This document shows, one piece after another, positions 26,598 through 35,056 of a DNA stretch of 64,000 nt. This DNA is from Clostridia bacterium. GTDB taxonomy: Bacteria > Bacillota_A > Clostridia > UBA1212 > UBA1255. Below the pieces are notes generated by a model. That model was not told the DNA's origin. It did not search any database and saw only the letters and a program-made list of their open reading frames with translations. Every line of letters begins with the position of its first letter. Position 1 is the first letter of the stretch. The DNA is taken from positions 62,001 through 126,000 of the forward strand of contig JAFWZH010000133.1 of the NCBI GenBank assembly GCA_017522515.1, read 5' to 3'. Made by a program: the position numbers and the translations under genes.

Positions 26598-27203
26598 TCA
26601 GTTCTTATCACTATTAAACTTTGTTCTTACAATTGCAATAACCTCTGAGGATTTTTTGTCAATAAAAGCTGCAAATTCATCATTAAACTGCACCGTATAT
26701 TCTCCCGAAGCGGCCTTCATGTTATAGTATGCATTAAGCGCCACATCCTTAAAGCTTTGAACAAGATCATCAGTCTTGTAAAAAAGACTGTCCCTGTACA
26801 ATTGTTCAGAAGATTGATATAAAATCGGTTCGTCAAGGTCTGGGTTGTACCTTTCTATCATCTCCGGAAGTACCGTGCACGAAATAAGACAGCAAGGTTT
26901 CCTATACTTACCTAATTTATACTGATTTACCGGAATTATGCTTTTATTGTATAACTCTCCAAGTTCTCCCAACAAAGAATTATCTGCCACATACGCCCGA
27001 CCTTCAGGTACGGTAATTTTTACCATTACATCGTCAGGATTAAGACTTATACCGTCACGAGGATGAAGATATGCCTCAAAACATTGAATTGGGCCGCCTT
27101 GAAGCTCTATTGTCTTTGTCAATCTGCTATTTAGTTTTAAGCCACACTCAATTACTTCCTCTGCCTCGCAAGCCGGAATAAAGCAATACACTTTCACACG
27201 CAT
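26598..27203 (-). CDS. Hypothetical protein, 201 aa
   Basis: A 201-residue soluble protein I do not recognise. It starts MRVKVYCFIPACEAEEV, has mixed alpha/beta character, and includes YLHPRDGISLNPDDVMVKITVP near 45-67 and KPCCLISCTVLPEMIERYNPD near 102-122. There is no signal peptide, membrane span or catalytic motif I can point to. A GTG two codons in (27197) has better spacing from the GGAG ribosome site than the ATG, so the true start may be there. It has its own consensus promoter and is followed by the low-complexity gene. Confidence 0.6.
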   Translation of the reverse strand: MRVKVYCFIPACEAEEVIECGLKLNSRLTKTIELQGGPIQCFEAYLHPRDGISLNPDDVMVKITVPEGRAYVADNSLLGELGELYNKSIIPVNQYKLGKYRKPCCLISCTVLPEMIERYNPDLDEPILYQSSEQLYRDSLFYKTDDLVQSFKDVALNAYYNMKAASGEYTVQFNDEFAAFIDKKSSEVIAIVRTKFNSDKN

Positions 27204-27237
27204 TTCTCCGTTTCAGAATAACTTGTCTTTCCACTGC

Positions 27238-27266
27238 ATTATATATGCTTTTTTTTAAAAAAGCAA
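27238..27266 (-). promoter_or_regulatory. Promoter of the two hypothetical genes at 26131-27203
   Basis: On the minus strand TTGCTT, 17 bases and a perfect TATAAT about 35 bases before the start codon. It diverges from the ferredoxin promoter at 27292-27320. Confidence 0.65.
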
Positions 27267-27291
27267 CTTAAACAAGTTACACATTATCTAA

Positions 27292-27320
27292 TTGACAGTC
27301 AATATTATTTGATGTAAAAT
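27292..27320 (+). promoter_or_regulatory. Strong consensus promoter of the ferredoxin gene
   Basis: TTGACA, exactly 17 bases, TAAAAT. The start codon of the ferredoxin follows 33 bases after the -10, with GGAGG nine bases before it. Confidence 0.8.
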
Positions 27321-27353
27321 GCGTCTGTACAATTGGATTGGAGGTGCTTTTAG

Positions 27354-27524
27354 ATGGCATATATTATTAATGACGAATGTATCGGTTGCGGTGCTTGCGC
27401 AGGAGCTTGTCCTGTAGAGGCAATCGCAGAAGGCGATGGTAAATATGTTATCGATGCTGACACTTGCATCGAGTGCGGAGCTTGCGCAGACGCTTGTCCT
27501 GTAAGCGCTCCTCAAGCAGAATAA
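27354..27524 (+). CDS. 2[4Fe-4S] ferredoxin
   Basis: A 56-residue clostridial-type ferredoxin. Two CxxCxxCxxxCP motifs are visible: CIGCGACAGACP at residues 9-20 and CIECGACADACP at 38-49, binding two [4Fe-4S] clusters that carry low-potential electrons for anaerobic metabolism. GGAGG is nine bases before the ATG. It is monocistronic, framed by a near-perfect promoter and a strong terminator, so it is probably highly expressed. Confidence 0.97.
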   Translation: MAYIINDECIGCGACAGACPVEAIAEGDGKYVIDADTCIECGACADACPVSAPQAE

Positions 27525-27553
27525 TTTACTGCTGTTTTATACTTAACAAAAGA

Positions 27554-27579
27554 AGTTTGCTTATACGCAAACTTTTTTT
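27554..27579 (+). terminator. Terminator of the ferredoxin gene
   Basis: Arms AGTTTGC and GCAAACT, loop of six bases, followed by a T-tract. It lies 30 bases after the ferredoxin stop and just before the methyltransferase gene. Confidence 0.9.
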
Positions 27580-27598
27580 ATTTTAAGGCATTTTGCTT

Positions 27599-28312
27599 AT
27601 GTGTGAATTTTTACTAAACGACGACGAACAAATCGACAATCTTTTCTTAAAAGACTTAAAGATAATTCAAAAAAAAGGTTGCTTCCGCTACGGTACAGAC
27701 GCGGTGGTTTTGTCTGATTTTGCGGCAAAATATATAAAAAAGGGCGCCAATGTTCTTGATATAGGTACAGGTACAGGCATCCTACCCATTTTGCTGAGTG
27801 CCAAGACCGAGGCAAAGAATCTAACCGGTCTGGAAATACAAGAAGAAATGGCAGAACTGGCAAAGCGTTCCGTAGAAATGAACGAGCTTGCCGGCTCACT
27901 TGCAAAAGACCGCATCTCAATAATAAACGGTGACATAATGAAAGCTACGGAATATTTCAGCAGCCGCTGTTTTGACGCCATTGTGACTAACCCACCATAC
28001 AAACGCAGGGGTGCGGGAATTTTAAACGACAGCAGTCGTCTTAATATTGCAAGGCATGAAATTTCTTGCACTTTGAGCGATATTATAGAAAAAGCTTCAT
28101 ATTTACTAAAAAACGGCGGCGATTTTATGATGGTCAACCATACAGAGCGTCTTGCAGATGCCATAGAAGAAATGAGAAAACATAGAATTGAGCCAAAAAA
28201 TTTGCAATTTGTTTTTTCTGACATTACCGCAAAACCCGTATTGTTTTTGGTTCACGGAGTATTGTTTGGCGGTAAAAATCTAATAATCGAAAAAGGAATC
28301 GAGGTTAAATAA
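27599..28312 (+). CDS. TrmN6/YfiC-like N6-adenine methyltransferase
   Basis: A 237-residue class I SAM-dependent methyltransferase of the tRNA1(Val) A37 N6 type (YabB in B. subtilis). SAM motif VLDIGTGTGILPILL near 46, GLEIQEEM near 73, and the catalytic NPPY near 133 show N6-adenine activity. The N-terminal GCFRYGTDAVVLSDF is typical for this family. The ATG at 27599 is chosen over the TTG six bases earlier. The stop codon touches the start of rsmI, the same order as yabB-rsmI in B. subtilis. RNA target is inferred from the family. Confidence 0.88.
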   Translation: MCEFLLNDDEQIDNLFLKDLKIIQKKGCFRYGTDAVVLSDFAAKYIKKGANVLDIGTGTGILPILLSAKTEAKNLTGLEIQEEMAELAKRSVEMNELAGSLAKDRISIINGDIMKATEYFSSRCFDAIVTNPPYKRRGAGILNDSSRLNIARHEISCTLSDIIEKASYLLKNGGDFMMVNHTERLADAIEEMRKHRIEPKNLQFVFSDITAKPVLFLVHGVLFGGKNLIIEKGIEVK

Positions 28313-29185
28313 ATGCTTTACGTTGTTGCTACACCAATCGGTAATCTTGGTGATATTTCTCAAAGAGCTTTGGAAATTCTGGAAAATTGTGACATTGTTG
28401 CTGCCGAGGATACTCGTCACACCCAGAAGCTTCTTTCTCATTTCAATATAAAAAAACCTCTTATTTCCTATTATGAGCATAATAAAGTAGCTCGAGAGCC
28501 GCTGCTTATAGAAAAACTTACAAACGGTGAAAACATTGCACTCGTTTCCGATGCAGGCACTCCCGGCATTTCTGATCCGGGCGCCGATTTAATAAAAGCT
28601 GCGACAGATGCCGGTATCGAAGTTTCTATGATTCCCGGTCCGGTTGCCGGAATTATGGCTCTTGTTCTTTCCGGCTTGCCTACAGACAAATTTGTTTTTG
28701 AAGGTTTTATAGGTACAGATAACAAAAAGCGTCAAGAATTTGCCGATATGATTGTGGCAGAAACGCGCACCGTTATTATTTACGAAGCGCCTCACAGACT
28801 TTTAAAAACATTGGAATTTTTAGAAAAAAATGTATGTAACAGAAAAATCGCTGTATGTCGCGAGCTCACAAAAACTCACGAAGAAGTTCTTCGCGGCACA
28901 GCAGCTGAACATATAATTCACTTCACCGAAAACGAACCAAGAGGTGAGTTTGTTTTGGTAATTGAGGGTGCCGATAAAAATGCAAGCCGCACGGAGGCGG
29001 CTATCGTTACTGCTCAAGATGTTTATGACAAATTTAACGAAATTTCAAAAGACAGCTTAAACAAAGGTCTTCGCCGCAAGAAAAACGATATTATAAAGGA
29101 AGTGGCGGCGAGCTTTAATATTCCGAAGAACCAAGCCTATGATATGTACGAGGAAATCAATCTGCAAACTCGGGGCGACCTGTAA
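28313..29185 (+). CDS. rsmI: 16S rRNA (cytidine-1402 2'-O)-methyltransferase
   Basis: A 290-residue tetrapyrrole-methylase-fold enzyme acting on C1402 of 16S rRNA. Motifs: VVATPIGNLGDIS at the start, AAEDTRHTQKLL near 31, LVSDAGTPGISDPG near 77, IPGPVAG near 105 and YEAPHRLLKTLE near 158. The ATG follows the methyltransferase stop without a gap, so translation is coupled. The 3' end overlaps the convergent trmL gene by 29 bases. Confidence 0.96.
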   Translation: MLYVVATPIGNLGDISQRALEILENCDIVAAEDTRHTQKLLSHFNIKKPLISYYEHNKVAREPLLIEKLTNGENIALVSDAGTPGISDPGADLIKAATDAGIEVSMIPGPVAGIMALVLSGLPTDKFVFEGFIGTDNKKRQEFADMIVAETRTVIIYEAPHRLLKTLEFLEKNVCNRKIAVCRELTKTHEEVLRGTAAEHIIHFTENEPRGEFVLVIEGADKNASRTEAAIVTAQDVYDKFNEISKDSLNKGLRRKKNDIIKEVAASFNIPKNQAYDMYEEINLQTRGDL

Positions 29186-29681
29186 GATGTCCAACATCTT
29201 CCATTCCGTCAAAATCCAATTGTCTCATAGCTTCAAATGCTACAACTGCAACGGCATTGCTTAAATTTAGCGAGCGAAAATCAGGTCTCATCGGTATGCG
29301 AATACATTCTTCGTAATGCTCTGCCAAAAGATTTTCGGGAAGGCCTCTGCTTTCTTTGCCGAAAACAATAAAATCGCCGTCTTTAAATTGTACTTGTGTA
29401 TGGCGGCGTGCGCCTTTTGTGGTGCAATAATAAAAATTATGGTCTTGCGAAAATTTATCTAACAACTGTTTAAAATTATCATAATAGCTAATGTCCACCA
29501 AATGCCAATAGTCAAGACCGGCGCGCTTTAAGTGCTTGTCTGTGACCTCAAATCCCAATGGTCTTACAAGATGTAAGTGTGCGCCTATACCACCGCAGGT
29601 ACGAACAATATTCCCCGTATTCTGAGGAATTTCCGGTTCTACAAGAACTATATTAATGCCTTTTATGTTTTTATTTTCCAT
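29157..29681 (-). CDS. trmL: tRNA (cytidine/uridine-34 2'-O)-methyltransferase
   Basis: A 174-residue SPOUT (trefoil-knot) enzyme that 2'-O-methylates the wobble base of tRNA-Leu isoacceptors. The family motifs are EPEIPQNTGNIVRTC near 16, FGKESRGLP near 107, IPMRPDFRSLNLSNAVAVV near 129-147. The C-terminus is about 15 residues longer than the usual knot end and lies in the 29-base overlap with convergent rsmI. Confidence 0.95.
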   Translation of the reverse strand: MENKNIKGINIVLVEPEIPQNTGNIVRTCGGIGAHLHLVRPLGFEVTDKHLKRAGLDYWHLVDISYYDNFKQLLDKFSQDHNFYYCTTKGARRHTQVQFKDGDFIVFGKESRGLPENLLAEHYEECIRIPMRPDFRSLNLSNAVAVVAFEAMRQLDFDGMEDVGHLTGRPEFAD

Positions 29682-29708
29682 TTATTTTTACCTTCTTTTT
29701 ATATGACT

Positions 29709-30875
29709 TTATTTGCTGTTTTTATTTCTTACGACAATTTTGTTAAGCCATGGCTTTTTAATTTTTACTGCTTTAAATAAGCAAACCTCTTGGCAACAGT
29801 AACATCGTATACAACCTTTTAAATTAACCTTTGCAAATTTCTTTTTGCCGTCGTTTTCTAATGTTATTACTTTTGCCGGACAACAATTTACACATTCATT
29901 GCAAGCTCGACACTTGCTCTTATTAAAAACAGGTCTCGGACGCATTGAATATGACATGATTTTACCTAAAATCCCATCAGAAAAGTGTAGTCTTGTTAAA
30001 TCATCATTATATTTGACAATAAAATCTTCAACCGTAATCAATTGTCCATTTACTGTGCCATCTCCGATAGCGTCAATTTTTTCACAGTTTTGTTCTGCAA
30101 GACCTCTCTCCACGGCGCGCTTTAAAACAGGCACCCGCATGGCGTCAACATTTATCATTGAAGTTGCAACCACATCAAGTTCAAAAGCATCGGGTGAAGC
30201 TAAAATTTTCTTCAGCTCATACGGCTCTCCTGCTGTGGGGCCTTCTTTGTGCATACCCACAACTGCATCAATTATGTTAAAAACAGGCGCATTTGCCAAA
30301 AAAATATCAATAATACAATCAGCAAACTCATCATAATCAGATAATTGAAAGTGATATTGCGTCTTTTCTAAACCTGCAACAGAGCCAAAAAGATTTTTAA
30401 CAGCCCCTGTATACACCATCATTCCGTGGGTTTTCAACTTGGCAATATTGATAATTTTATCAGCTTTTGCCAAAGGTGTTAAAATTTTTATTTTCTTTAA
30501 ATATTTGCCTCTTGGATTTTCAACTTCTGTTACTGTTGTATCAAAATTTAACGTTGCTCCCGAATCTTTTGCGGCCTGTTCAATACCTGTAATTTTATAT
30601 AAAGATTTTAAAAGTCCCGGCTCATAAAAGCCGCTTGGGCTTTCCGCAATTACAACCTCTGCACCGGCCTCTTTTAAAAGTTTGCAGACTGCCCAAACTA
30701 CAGCAGGATGTGTGGTAGCTGCACTTTCCGGCGCTTTTTTACATACAAGATTTGGTTTTACCGCAATATTCAATCCCGAAATATCTTTTAGGACACCATA
30801 CTGTTCAAAAATTTCTCGTATACATTCAAGAACAGTATCTCTATCATACGTCTCACAACTTTTAACGTAAACCAT
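29709..30875 (-). CDS. DUF362 protein with C-terminal 2[4Fe-4S] ferredoxin domain
   Basis: A 388-residue protein. The DUF362 domain fills about 1-310 (IAVKPNLVCKK near 40, KLKTHGMMVYTGAVKNLFG near 145-163, VVGMHKEGPTAGEP near 205), and two iron-sulfur motifs follow (CRACNECVNCCP and CIRCYCCQEVC). The family is widespread in anaerobes and its reaction is not established; an electron-transfer role is likely from the clusters. A basic C-terminal tail follows. It overlaps rdgB by 14 bases and is near the end of the lepB-rdgB run. Confidence 0.85.
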   Translation of the reverse strand: MVYVKSCETYDRDTVLECIREIFEQYGVLKDISGLNIAVKPNLVCKKAPESAATTHPAVVWAVCKLLKEAGAEVVIAESPSGFYEPGLLKSLYKITGIEQAAKDSGATLNFDTTVTEVENPRGKYLKKIKILTPLAKADKIINIAKLKTHGMMVYTGAVKNLFGSVAGLEKTQYHFQLSDYDEFADCIIDIFLANAPVFNIIDAVVGMHKEGPTAGEPYELKKILASPDAFELDVVATSMINVDAMRVPVLKRAVERGLAEQNCEKIDAIGDGTVNGQLITVEDFIVKYNDDLTRLHFSDGILGKIMSYSMRPRPVFNKSKCRACNECVNCCPAKVITLENDGKKKFAKVNLKGCIRCYCCQEVCLFKAVKIKKPWLNKIVVRNKNSK

Positions 30876-31548
30876 AATATCCTTCTGCCAACCTTCTTAA
30901 AGCCTGTCCTCTGTGACTTATGGTATTTTTCTCCTCCGGAGTAAGCTCCGCGACACATTTGCCGTATTCAGGCAAAAAGAGCACCGGATCATATCCAAAC
31001 CCATTATCTCCGTGTGTTTCCCTTGCAATCACACCCGGCATATTTCCCTCTGCCGTAAGCAAAATATACTCCGGCAAGTTCGGCTTTATCAGTATTCCCG
31101 CAACAGCGCAGACGAAGGCGGCCTGCCTCTTTTCGTCAGGGATATTTTCCATCTCGTGAAGAAGTTTTTCTACATTATCGCTGTCTGTAGCGTTTTCGCC
31201 ATTTTCAGAAGCGTATCTGGCTGAATACACTCCGGGCGCACCACCTAATGCCGACACACACAAACCTGAATCATCTGCGACAATTAAAATGTCGCTGTCT
31301 TGTTTTGCTCTCAAAGCATCTCCCAAAAAGTCATATAAAGCGGCTGCTTTAATAAAGGCATTTGCCGCAAAAGTTGTACCAGTTTCTTCCGGATCGCCGT
31401 ATAAGGATTTTCCGTCAGAAAAGTTTTTCACAGCATCTGTCAGCGCCAAGACTTGAGCATTTCCGTCAGCCGCACTTGAGAAAATCTCTTTGAATTCAAC
31501 GAGTTTATGTTTATTGTTTGTTGCCGCAATAATTAAAAGTTTGCTCAT
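30862..31548 (-). CDS. rdgB: XTP/dITP diphosphatase (house-cleaning NTPase)
   Basis: A 228-residue enzyme hydrolysing non-canonical purine triphosphates (XTP, ITP) to monophosphates, preventing their use in DNA and RNA. Motifs: IAATNNKHKLVEF at the start, FAANAFIKA near 62, VADDSGLCVSALGGAPGVYSARY near 90, GDNGFGYDPVLFLPE near 177 and SHRGQALRRL at the C-terminus. It carries a short insertion near 75-85 (GDALRAKQDSD). The ATG at 31548 overlaps the context of the lepB stop codon. Confidence 0.96.
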   Translation of the reverse strand: MSKLLIIAATNNKHKLVEFKEIFSSAADGNAQVLALTDAVKNFSDGKSLYGDPEETGTTFAANAFIKAAALYDFLGDALRAKQDSDILIVADDSGLCVSALGGAPGVYSARYASENGENATDSDNVEKLLHEMENIPDEKRQAAFVCAVAGILIKPNLPEYILLTAEGNMPGVIARETHGDNGFGYDPVLFLPEYGKCVAELTPEEKNTISHRGQALRRLAEGYYGLR

Positions 31549-31550
31549 AA

Positions 31551-32324
31551 TCAAGTTCCTATAACCTTACCTATAACACTGTGCTCAGGTACGCATCCTA
31601 ATACTCTGCTATCGTCGCTGTGATTTCTGTTGTCTCCCATCACAAAAATATAATCATCCGGCACCGTTATGCCATTTTTAAGTGCTTCTGACACATTTGT
31701 GTAAATCGGTGCTTCTTCATTATTAATGTACTGCTCATTAAGAAGCTTGCCGTTTACATATACGCCATCTTCTTTTATCTGAATCGTATCTCCTGCAACA
31801 GCAATAACCCTTTTAATATAATAACGATTTGGCTGCTCCATATCGAAAAGCTTGTAGGAGATTGCGTTATACATGAGAGCTTCTTTAACATCTGTAAAGA
31901 AACTTCTCTCTTTAAAGTCAGAGTCAAAAATAACAATTTCATTCCTTTCTATACCGCCGAAAATATGAGGCAAACGAGTAAGGTATACAACATCTTTATC
32001 GTGGTATGTTTGCTCCATCGAGTGACCGGAAACCTTGCTTATTCTAAAGAAATAAGTATTAATCACAATTGCAATAACAACTGCCAATAACAGAGTAACA
32101 ACCCAGCTCACTATTTCCCTCACAATTTTATTTTTGATTAAATACTTTTTCTCCGGCTTGTTTTCTTCTACGGAACACTCTTCGCACTCTTCACAAGCAT
32201 CGCAAGAACTTTCTTCTGCTTGCTCCTCTGCAAGTTCTGCTGCTTCTTCTACGACTTCTGTTGTTTCAACATTTTCAACATTTTCAATAATTTCTTCTTT
32301 GATTTCTAAATTCTCATTATCCAT
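31551..32324 (-). CDS. lepB: Signal peptidase I with acidic, cysteine-rich N-terminal extension
   Basis: A 257-residue membrane protease that removes signal peptides outside the membrane. Catalytic Ser102 is in SGHSMEQ and Lys171 in YYIKRVIAVAGD; MGDNRNHSDDSR near 233 is box E. One membrane span lies at about 67-90. The first 60 residues form a cytosolic extension made mostly of Glu, ending in CDACEECEEC with cysteines at 41, 44, 47 and 50, unusual for the family. It should process the secreted proteins at 6-11 kb. Box sequences leave no doubt on the function; the role of the extension is unknown. Confidence 0.95.
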   Translation of the reverse strand: MDNENLEIKEEIIENVENVETTEVVEEAAELAEEQAEESSCDACEECEECSVEENKPEKKYLIKNKIVREIVSWVVTLLLAVVIAIVINTYFFRISKVSGHSMEQTYHDKDVVYLTRLPHIFGGIERNEIVIFDSDFKERSFFTDVKEALMYNAISYKLFDMEQPNRYYIKRVIAVAGDTIQIKEDGVYVNGKLLNEQYINNEEAPIYTNVSEALKNGITVPDDYIFVMGDNRNHSDDSRVLGCVPEHSVIGKVIGT

Positions 32325-32330
32325 TGCACA

Positions 32331-32855
32331 TCATTCTCCATATAAAGATTTAATACAGCCGCAATATTTCTGTCTGTAAATGCCAAGTTCTCGTGCTTGC
32401 TGCTGTCCTTCACGAAAACCCTTTCTAAAATCCCTGTAAAGGAATTTAATCCCGTATTTTTTGCCTGTTTCCTCAAATATTTCCTTCATCAAATCATGTT
32501 GCTGATAAGGACTTACAAAAAGAGTACTGGTGTAATATTCAAAACCAAGTTCCGCTGCTTTTTTTGCAGTCATTTCTGCTCTTACAGTATAGCACATTCT
32601 GCATCTTTCTGCACGAGAACTTTCCCAAGCTTTCCACTGTTGTATATTATAGAAATCTTCTGCTATAAGCGGAATATTTTTGGCTTTGCAAGCTGAAATC
32701 GTAGAACCTCTTCTTCTCATGAGTTCTTCATAAGGATGTATGTTGGGATTTGCGTAATAACCTGTTACTTCCAACGATGTATTTTGCTTCAAATCATCTA
32801 TACAATAAAGACTGCACGGACCGCAACAAATATGCAATAAAATATTATCCGACAT
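32331..32855 (-). CDS. queH: Epoxyqueuosine reductase QueH
   Basis: A 174-residue iron-sulfur enzyme that performs the last step of queuosine synthesis, epoxyqueuosine to queuosine in tRNA, as the non-QueG version used by many anaerobes. The cysteine pairs appear as HICCGPCSLYC near residue 8 and CRMCYTVRAEM near 83, with a C-terminal YCGCIKSLYG. The start at 32855 has AAAGGA upstream; the longer frame to 32897 runs into ruvC. tgt and queA, which act earlier in the pathway, are at 40626-42881. Confidence 0.94.
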   Translation of the reverse strand: MSDNILLHICCGPCSLYCIDDLKQNTSLEVTGYYANPNIHPYEELMRRRGSTISACKAKNIPLIAEDFYNIQQWKAWESSRAERCRMCYTVRAEMTAKKAAELGFEYYTSTLFVSPYQQHDLMKEIFEETGKKYGIKFLYRDFRKGFREGQQQARELGIYRQKYCGCIKSLYGE

Positions 32856-32857
32856 AG

Positions 32858-33343
32858 TTAAATCCTTTCTGCAAATCTGCAAGAAAACGCATGGCACACA
32901 GCAATGGCCGCCGCATCGGCAGCATCGTCAGGCTTTATAATTTTATCCATATGAAATATGGTTTTTACCATTTGTTGGACTTGATTCTTGTCTGCTCTGC
33001 CATATCCTGCTACTGCTTGTTTCACTTGAAGAGGTGTATATTCGTAAACGGGTATTCCGCTTTTTACTGCCGCCATAATTGCCACTCCTCTGCCCTGTGC
33101 TGCGGCAATGGCAGTTTTCGCATTGTTATTAAAAAAGAGTTCTTCTATTGCAAAGGCATCCGGCCTATATTTTTGCATTATTTCTCTAAGCTTCTCATCT
33201 ATTTGCAATAGACGCCATGTGAAAAGTTCGCCTGCTTTTGTGCTTACTGCGCCTACATCGAGAAGCTTTAATTTATTGTTTTCGTATTCAACTACGCTGT
33301 AACCCGTTATAGCAAAGCCCGGGTCCACACCCATAATAATCAT
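32858..33343 (-). CDS. ruvC: Holliday junction endonuclease RuvC
   Basis: A 161-residue RNase-H-fold resolvase that cuts four-way DNA junctions. The acidic catalytic residues are in [11 protein letters not shown] (Asp6), FAIEELFFN (Glu pair near 67) and [15 protein letters not shown] near 138 (two Asp). It is the last of ruvA-ruvB-ruvC in transcription order and is followed by queH after two bases. Confidence 0.96.
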   Translation of the reverse strand: MIIMGVDPGFAITGYSVVEYENNKLKLLDVGAVSTKAGELFTWRLLQIDEKLREIMQKYRPDAFAIEELFFNNNAKTAIAAAQGRGVAIMAAVKSGIPVYEYTPLQVKQAVAGYGRADKNQVQQMVKTIFHMDKIIKPDDAADAAAIAVCHAFSCRFAERI

Positions 33344-33358
33344 ATTCCACCGCCAAAT

Positions 33359-34432
33359 TTATTCTATGTTATCAAAAAGCGTAGGGCGTTCTTCTGATTT
33401 TATATCACTACTGTCGTTACCGCAATTGTTAAGCAAATGAGAAAGTCCCAAATGGTTATAAGCTAAAGGCATCGCAATCCTTCCTCTGGGCGTTTTACTT
33501 ATAAAGCCAAGCTGTATAAGATAAGGTTCGTATACATCTTCGATAGTAGTATGCTCTTCACCTGTTGCGGCAGCAAGCGTATCAAGTCCAACAGGGCCAC
33601 CGGCAAATTTTACAATAATAGTCGTCAGCAGCGTCCTGTCTATGTTATCAAGACCTAATTTATCAACTTCCAATGCATCGAGTGCAATTTTTGCAATATC
33701 TCCTGTAATTCTGCCGTCTCCCTTAACTTGCGCGAAATCACGCACTCTTTTTAAAAGTCTGTTGGCAATTCTCGGCGTTCCCCTTGAGCGCAATGCTATT
33801 TCGCGGGCACCTTTTTCGTCTATTTCAGCCTGTAATATATTTGCAGAGCGTTTTACAATTCTTCCCAGTTCTTCGGGATTGTACATTTCTAATCTGCTGA
33901 TTACTCCAAAGCGGTCTCTCAACGGTGCTGTGAGCAAACCGGCTCTTGTGGTCGCGCCTACTAATGTAAATTTTGGCAAATCAAGCCTTAAAGATCTGGC
34001 TGCAGGTCCTTTTCCCATAATAATATCAAAAGCAAAATCCTCCATAGCAGGGTAAAGTATTTCCTCAACTGCTCTGTTAAGTCTGTGTATCTCGTCTATA
34101 AATAAGACATCATTATCATTTAGATTAGTAAGTAAGCCTGCCAAGTCGGCAGCTTTTTCTATTGCAGGCCCCGTAGTAATTCGCAAGTTAACACCCATTT
34201 CCGAAGCGATAATTCCTGCTAAGGTTGTTTTTCCCAATCCGGGAGGCCCGTATAAAAGCACGTGGTCTAAAGGTTCTCCGCGACCTTTTGCAGCCTCAAT
34301 AAAAACAGATAAATTACTGCGTACTTTTTCCTGTCCTATATATTCTTCGAATCTTTTCGGTCTTAAGCTGAGCTCTTCTATATCTTCAAGAGACACGGCT
34401 CCTGTTACCAAACGGTTATCCTCATAATCCAT
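33359..34432 (-). CDS. ruvB: Holliday junction branch-migration motor RuvB
   Basis: A 357-residue AAA+ ATPase forming the hexameric ring that pulls DNA through the RuvA-junction complex. [16 protein letters not shown] near 24, Walker [12 protein letters not shown] near 65, Walker [10 protein letters not shown] near 112, sensor 1 [10 protein letters not shown] near 158 and the winged-helix [16 protein letters not shown] near 313 are all present. AAGGTG precedes the ATG. It lies between ruvA and ruvC. Confidence 0.97.
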   Translation of the reverse strand: MDYEDNRLVTGAVSLEDIEELSLRPKRFEEYIGQEKVRSNLSVFIEAAKGRGEPLDHVLLYGPPGLGKTTLAGIIASEMGVNLRITTGPAIEKAADLAGLLTNLNDNDVLFIDEIHRLNRAVEEILYPAMEDFAFDIIMGKGPAARSLRLDLPKFTLVGATTRAGLLTAPLRDRFGVISRLEMYNPEELGRIVKRSANILQAEIDEKGAREIALRSRGTPRIANRLLKRVRDFAQVKGDGRITGDIAKIALDALEVDKLGLDNIDRTLLTTIIVKFAGGPVGLDTLAAATGEEHTTIEDVYEPYLIQLGFISKTPRGRIAMPLAYNHLGLSHLLNNCGNDSSDIKSEERPTLFDNIE

Positions 34433-34456
34433 AATATCACCTTAATAATTTGCTAA

Positions 34457-35056
34457 TTAAAATGCCTGTTTTAATGCTTGACGCACTGTTTCTTCTAATG
34501 TCATACCATCCTTATAAACCTTCGACACTAATTTTGCTGCTTCTTTTGAGCTATATCCCAGAACCATCAATGCCGACACTGCATCATTGCTTATATATCC
34601 TGTGGGCACCGGTTCCAAAATATCCTCTTTTGCCTGCTCCTGCGACTTTATATCTTTGCTGATTTTGTCTTTAAGCTCGAGTACAATTCTTTGAGCCAAT
34701 TTTGGTCCGACACCTTTGCTTTTGCTGATTGCTTTAAAATCTCCCGTAGCAACAGCAAGACTGAATTCTGACGGAGACATGGCGGCAAGCACTGCTATGC
34801 CCATTTTAGGTCCAACACCGCTTACGCTTATCAGCATATTAAAAACGGAAAGCTCTTCTCTGGAGGCAAAACCGAATAATGATATCTCATCTTCTTTAAC
34901 ATTCATGTATGTATAAAGTGTAACTGTGTTACCGCTATCACCTATACCGGCTACCGTTATGTGAGATGTATAAATTTTAAACCCCACCCCGTTTACGTCT
35001 ATTACACAAAAGTCTGTGCCTTTATATTGTAAAATGCCTCTTATATACTCGAACAT
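34457..35056 (-). CDS. ruvA: Holliday junction-binding protein RuvA
   Basis: A 199-residue protein that forms the tetramer holding the four-way junction. An N-terminal OB domain starts MFEYIRGILQYKG, followed by two helix-hairpin-helix motifs (ISVSGVGPKMGIAVLAA near 79 and SKGVGPKLAQRIVLELKD near 113) and a C-terminal RuvB-contact domain (LMVLGYSSKEAAK). ATG at 35056 overlaps the U32 gene stop (TGATG), with GGAGG seven bases before it. Confidence 0.96.
   Translation of the reverse strand: MFEYIRGILQYKGTDFCVIDVNGVGFKIYTSHITVAGIGDSGNTVTLYTYMNVKEDEISLFGFASREELSVFNMLISVSGVGPKMGIAVLAAMSPSEFSLAVATGDFKAISKSKGVGPKLAQRIVLELKDKISKDIKSQEQAKEDILEPVPTGYISNDAVSALMVLGYSSKEAAKLVSKVYKDGMTLEETVRQALKQAF

Noticed and set aside
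27204..27353. Riboswitch or small RNA in the ferredoxin upstream region
   Set aside because: The space is filled by two divergent promoters; the only hairpins are short A/T symmetries.
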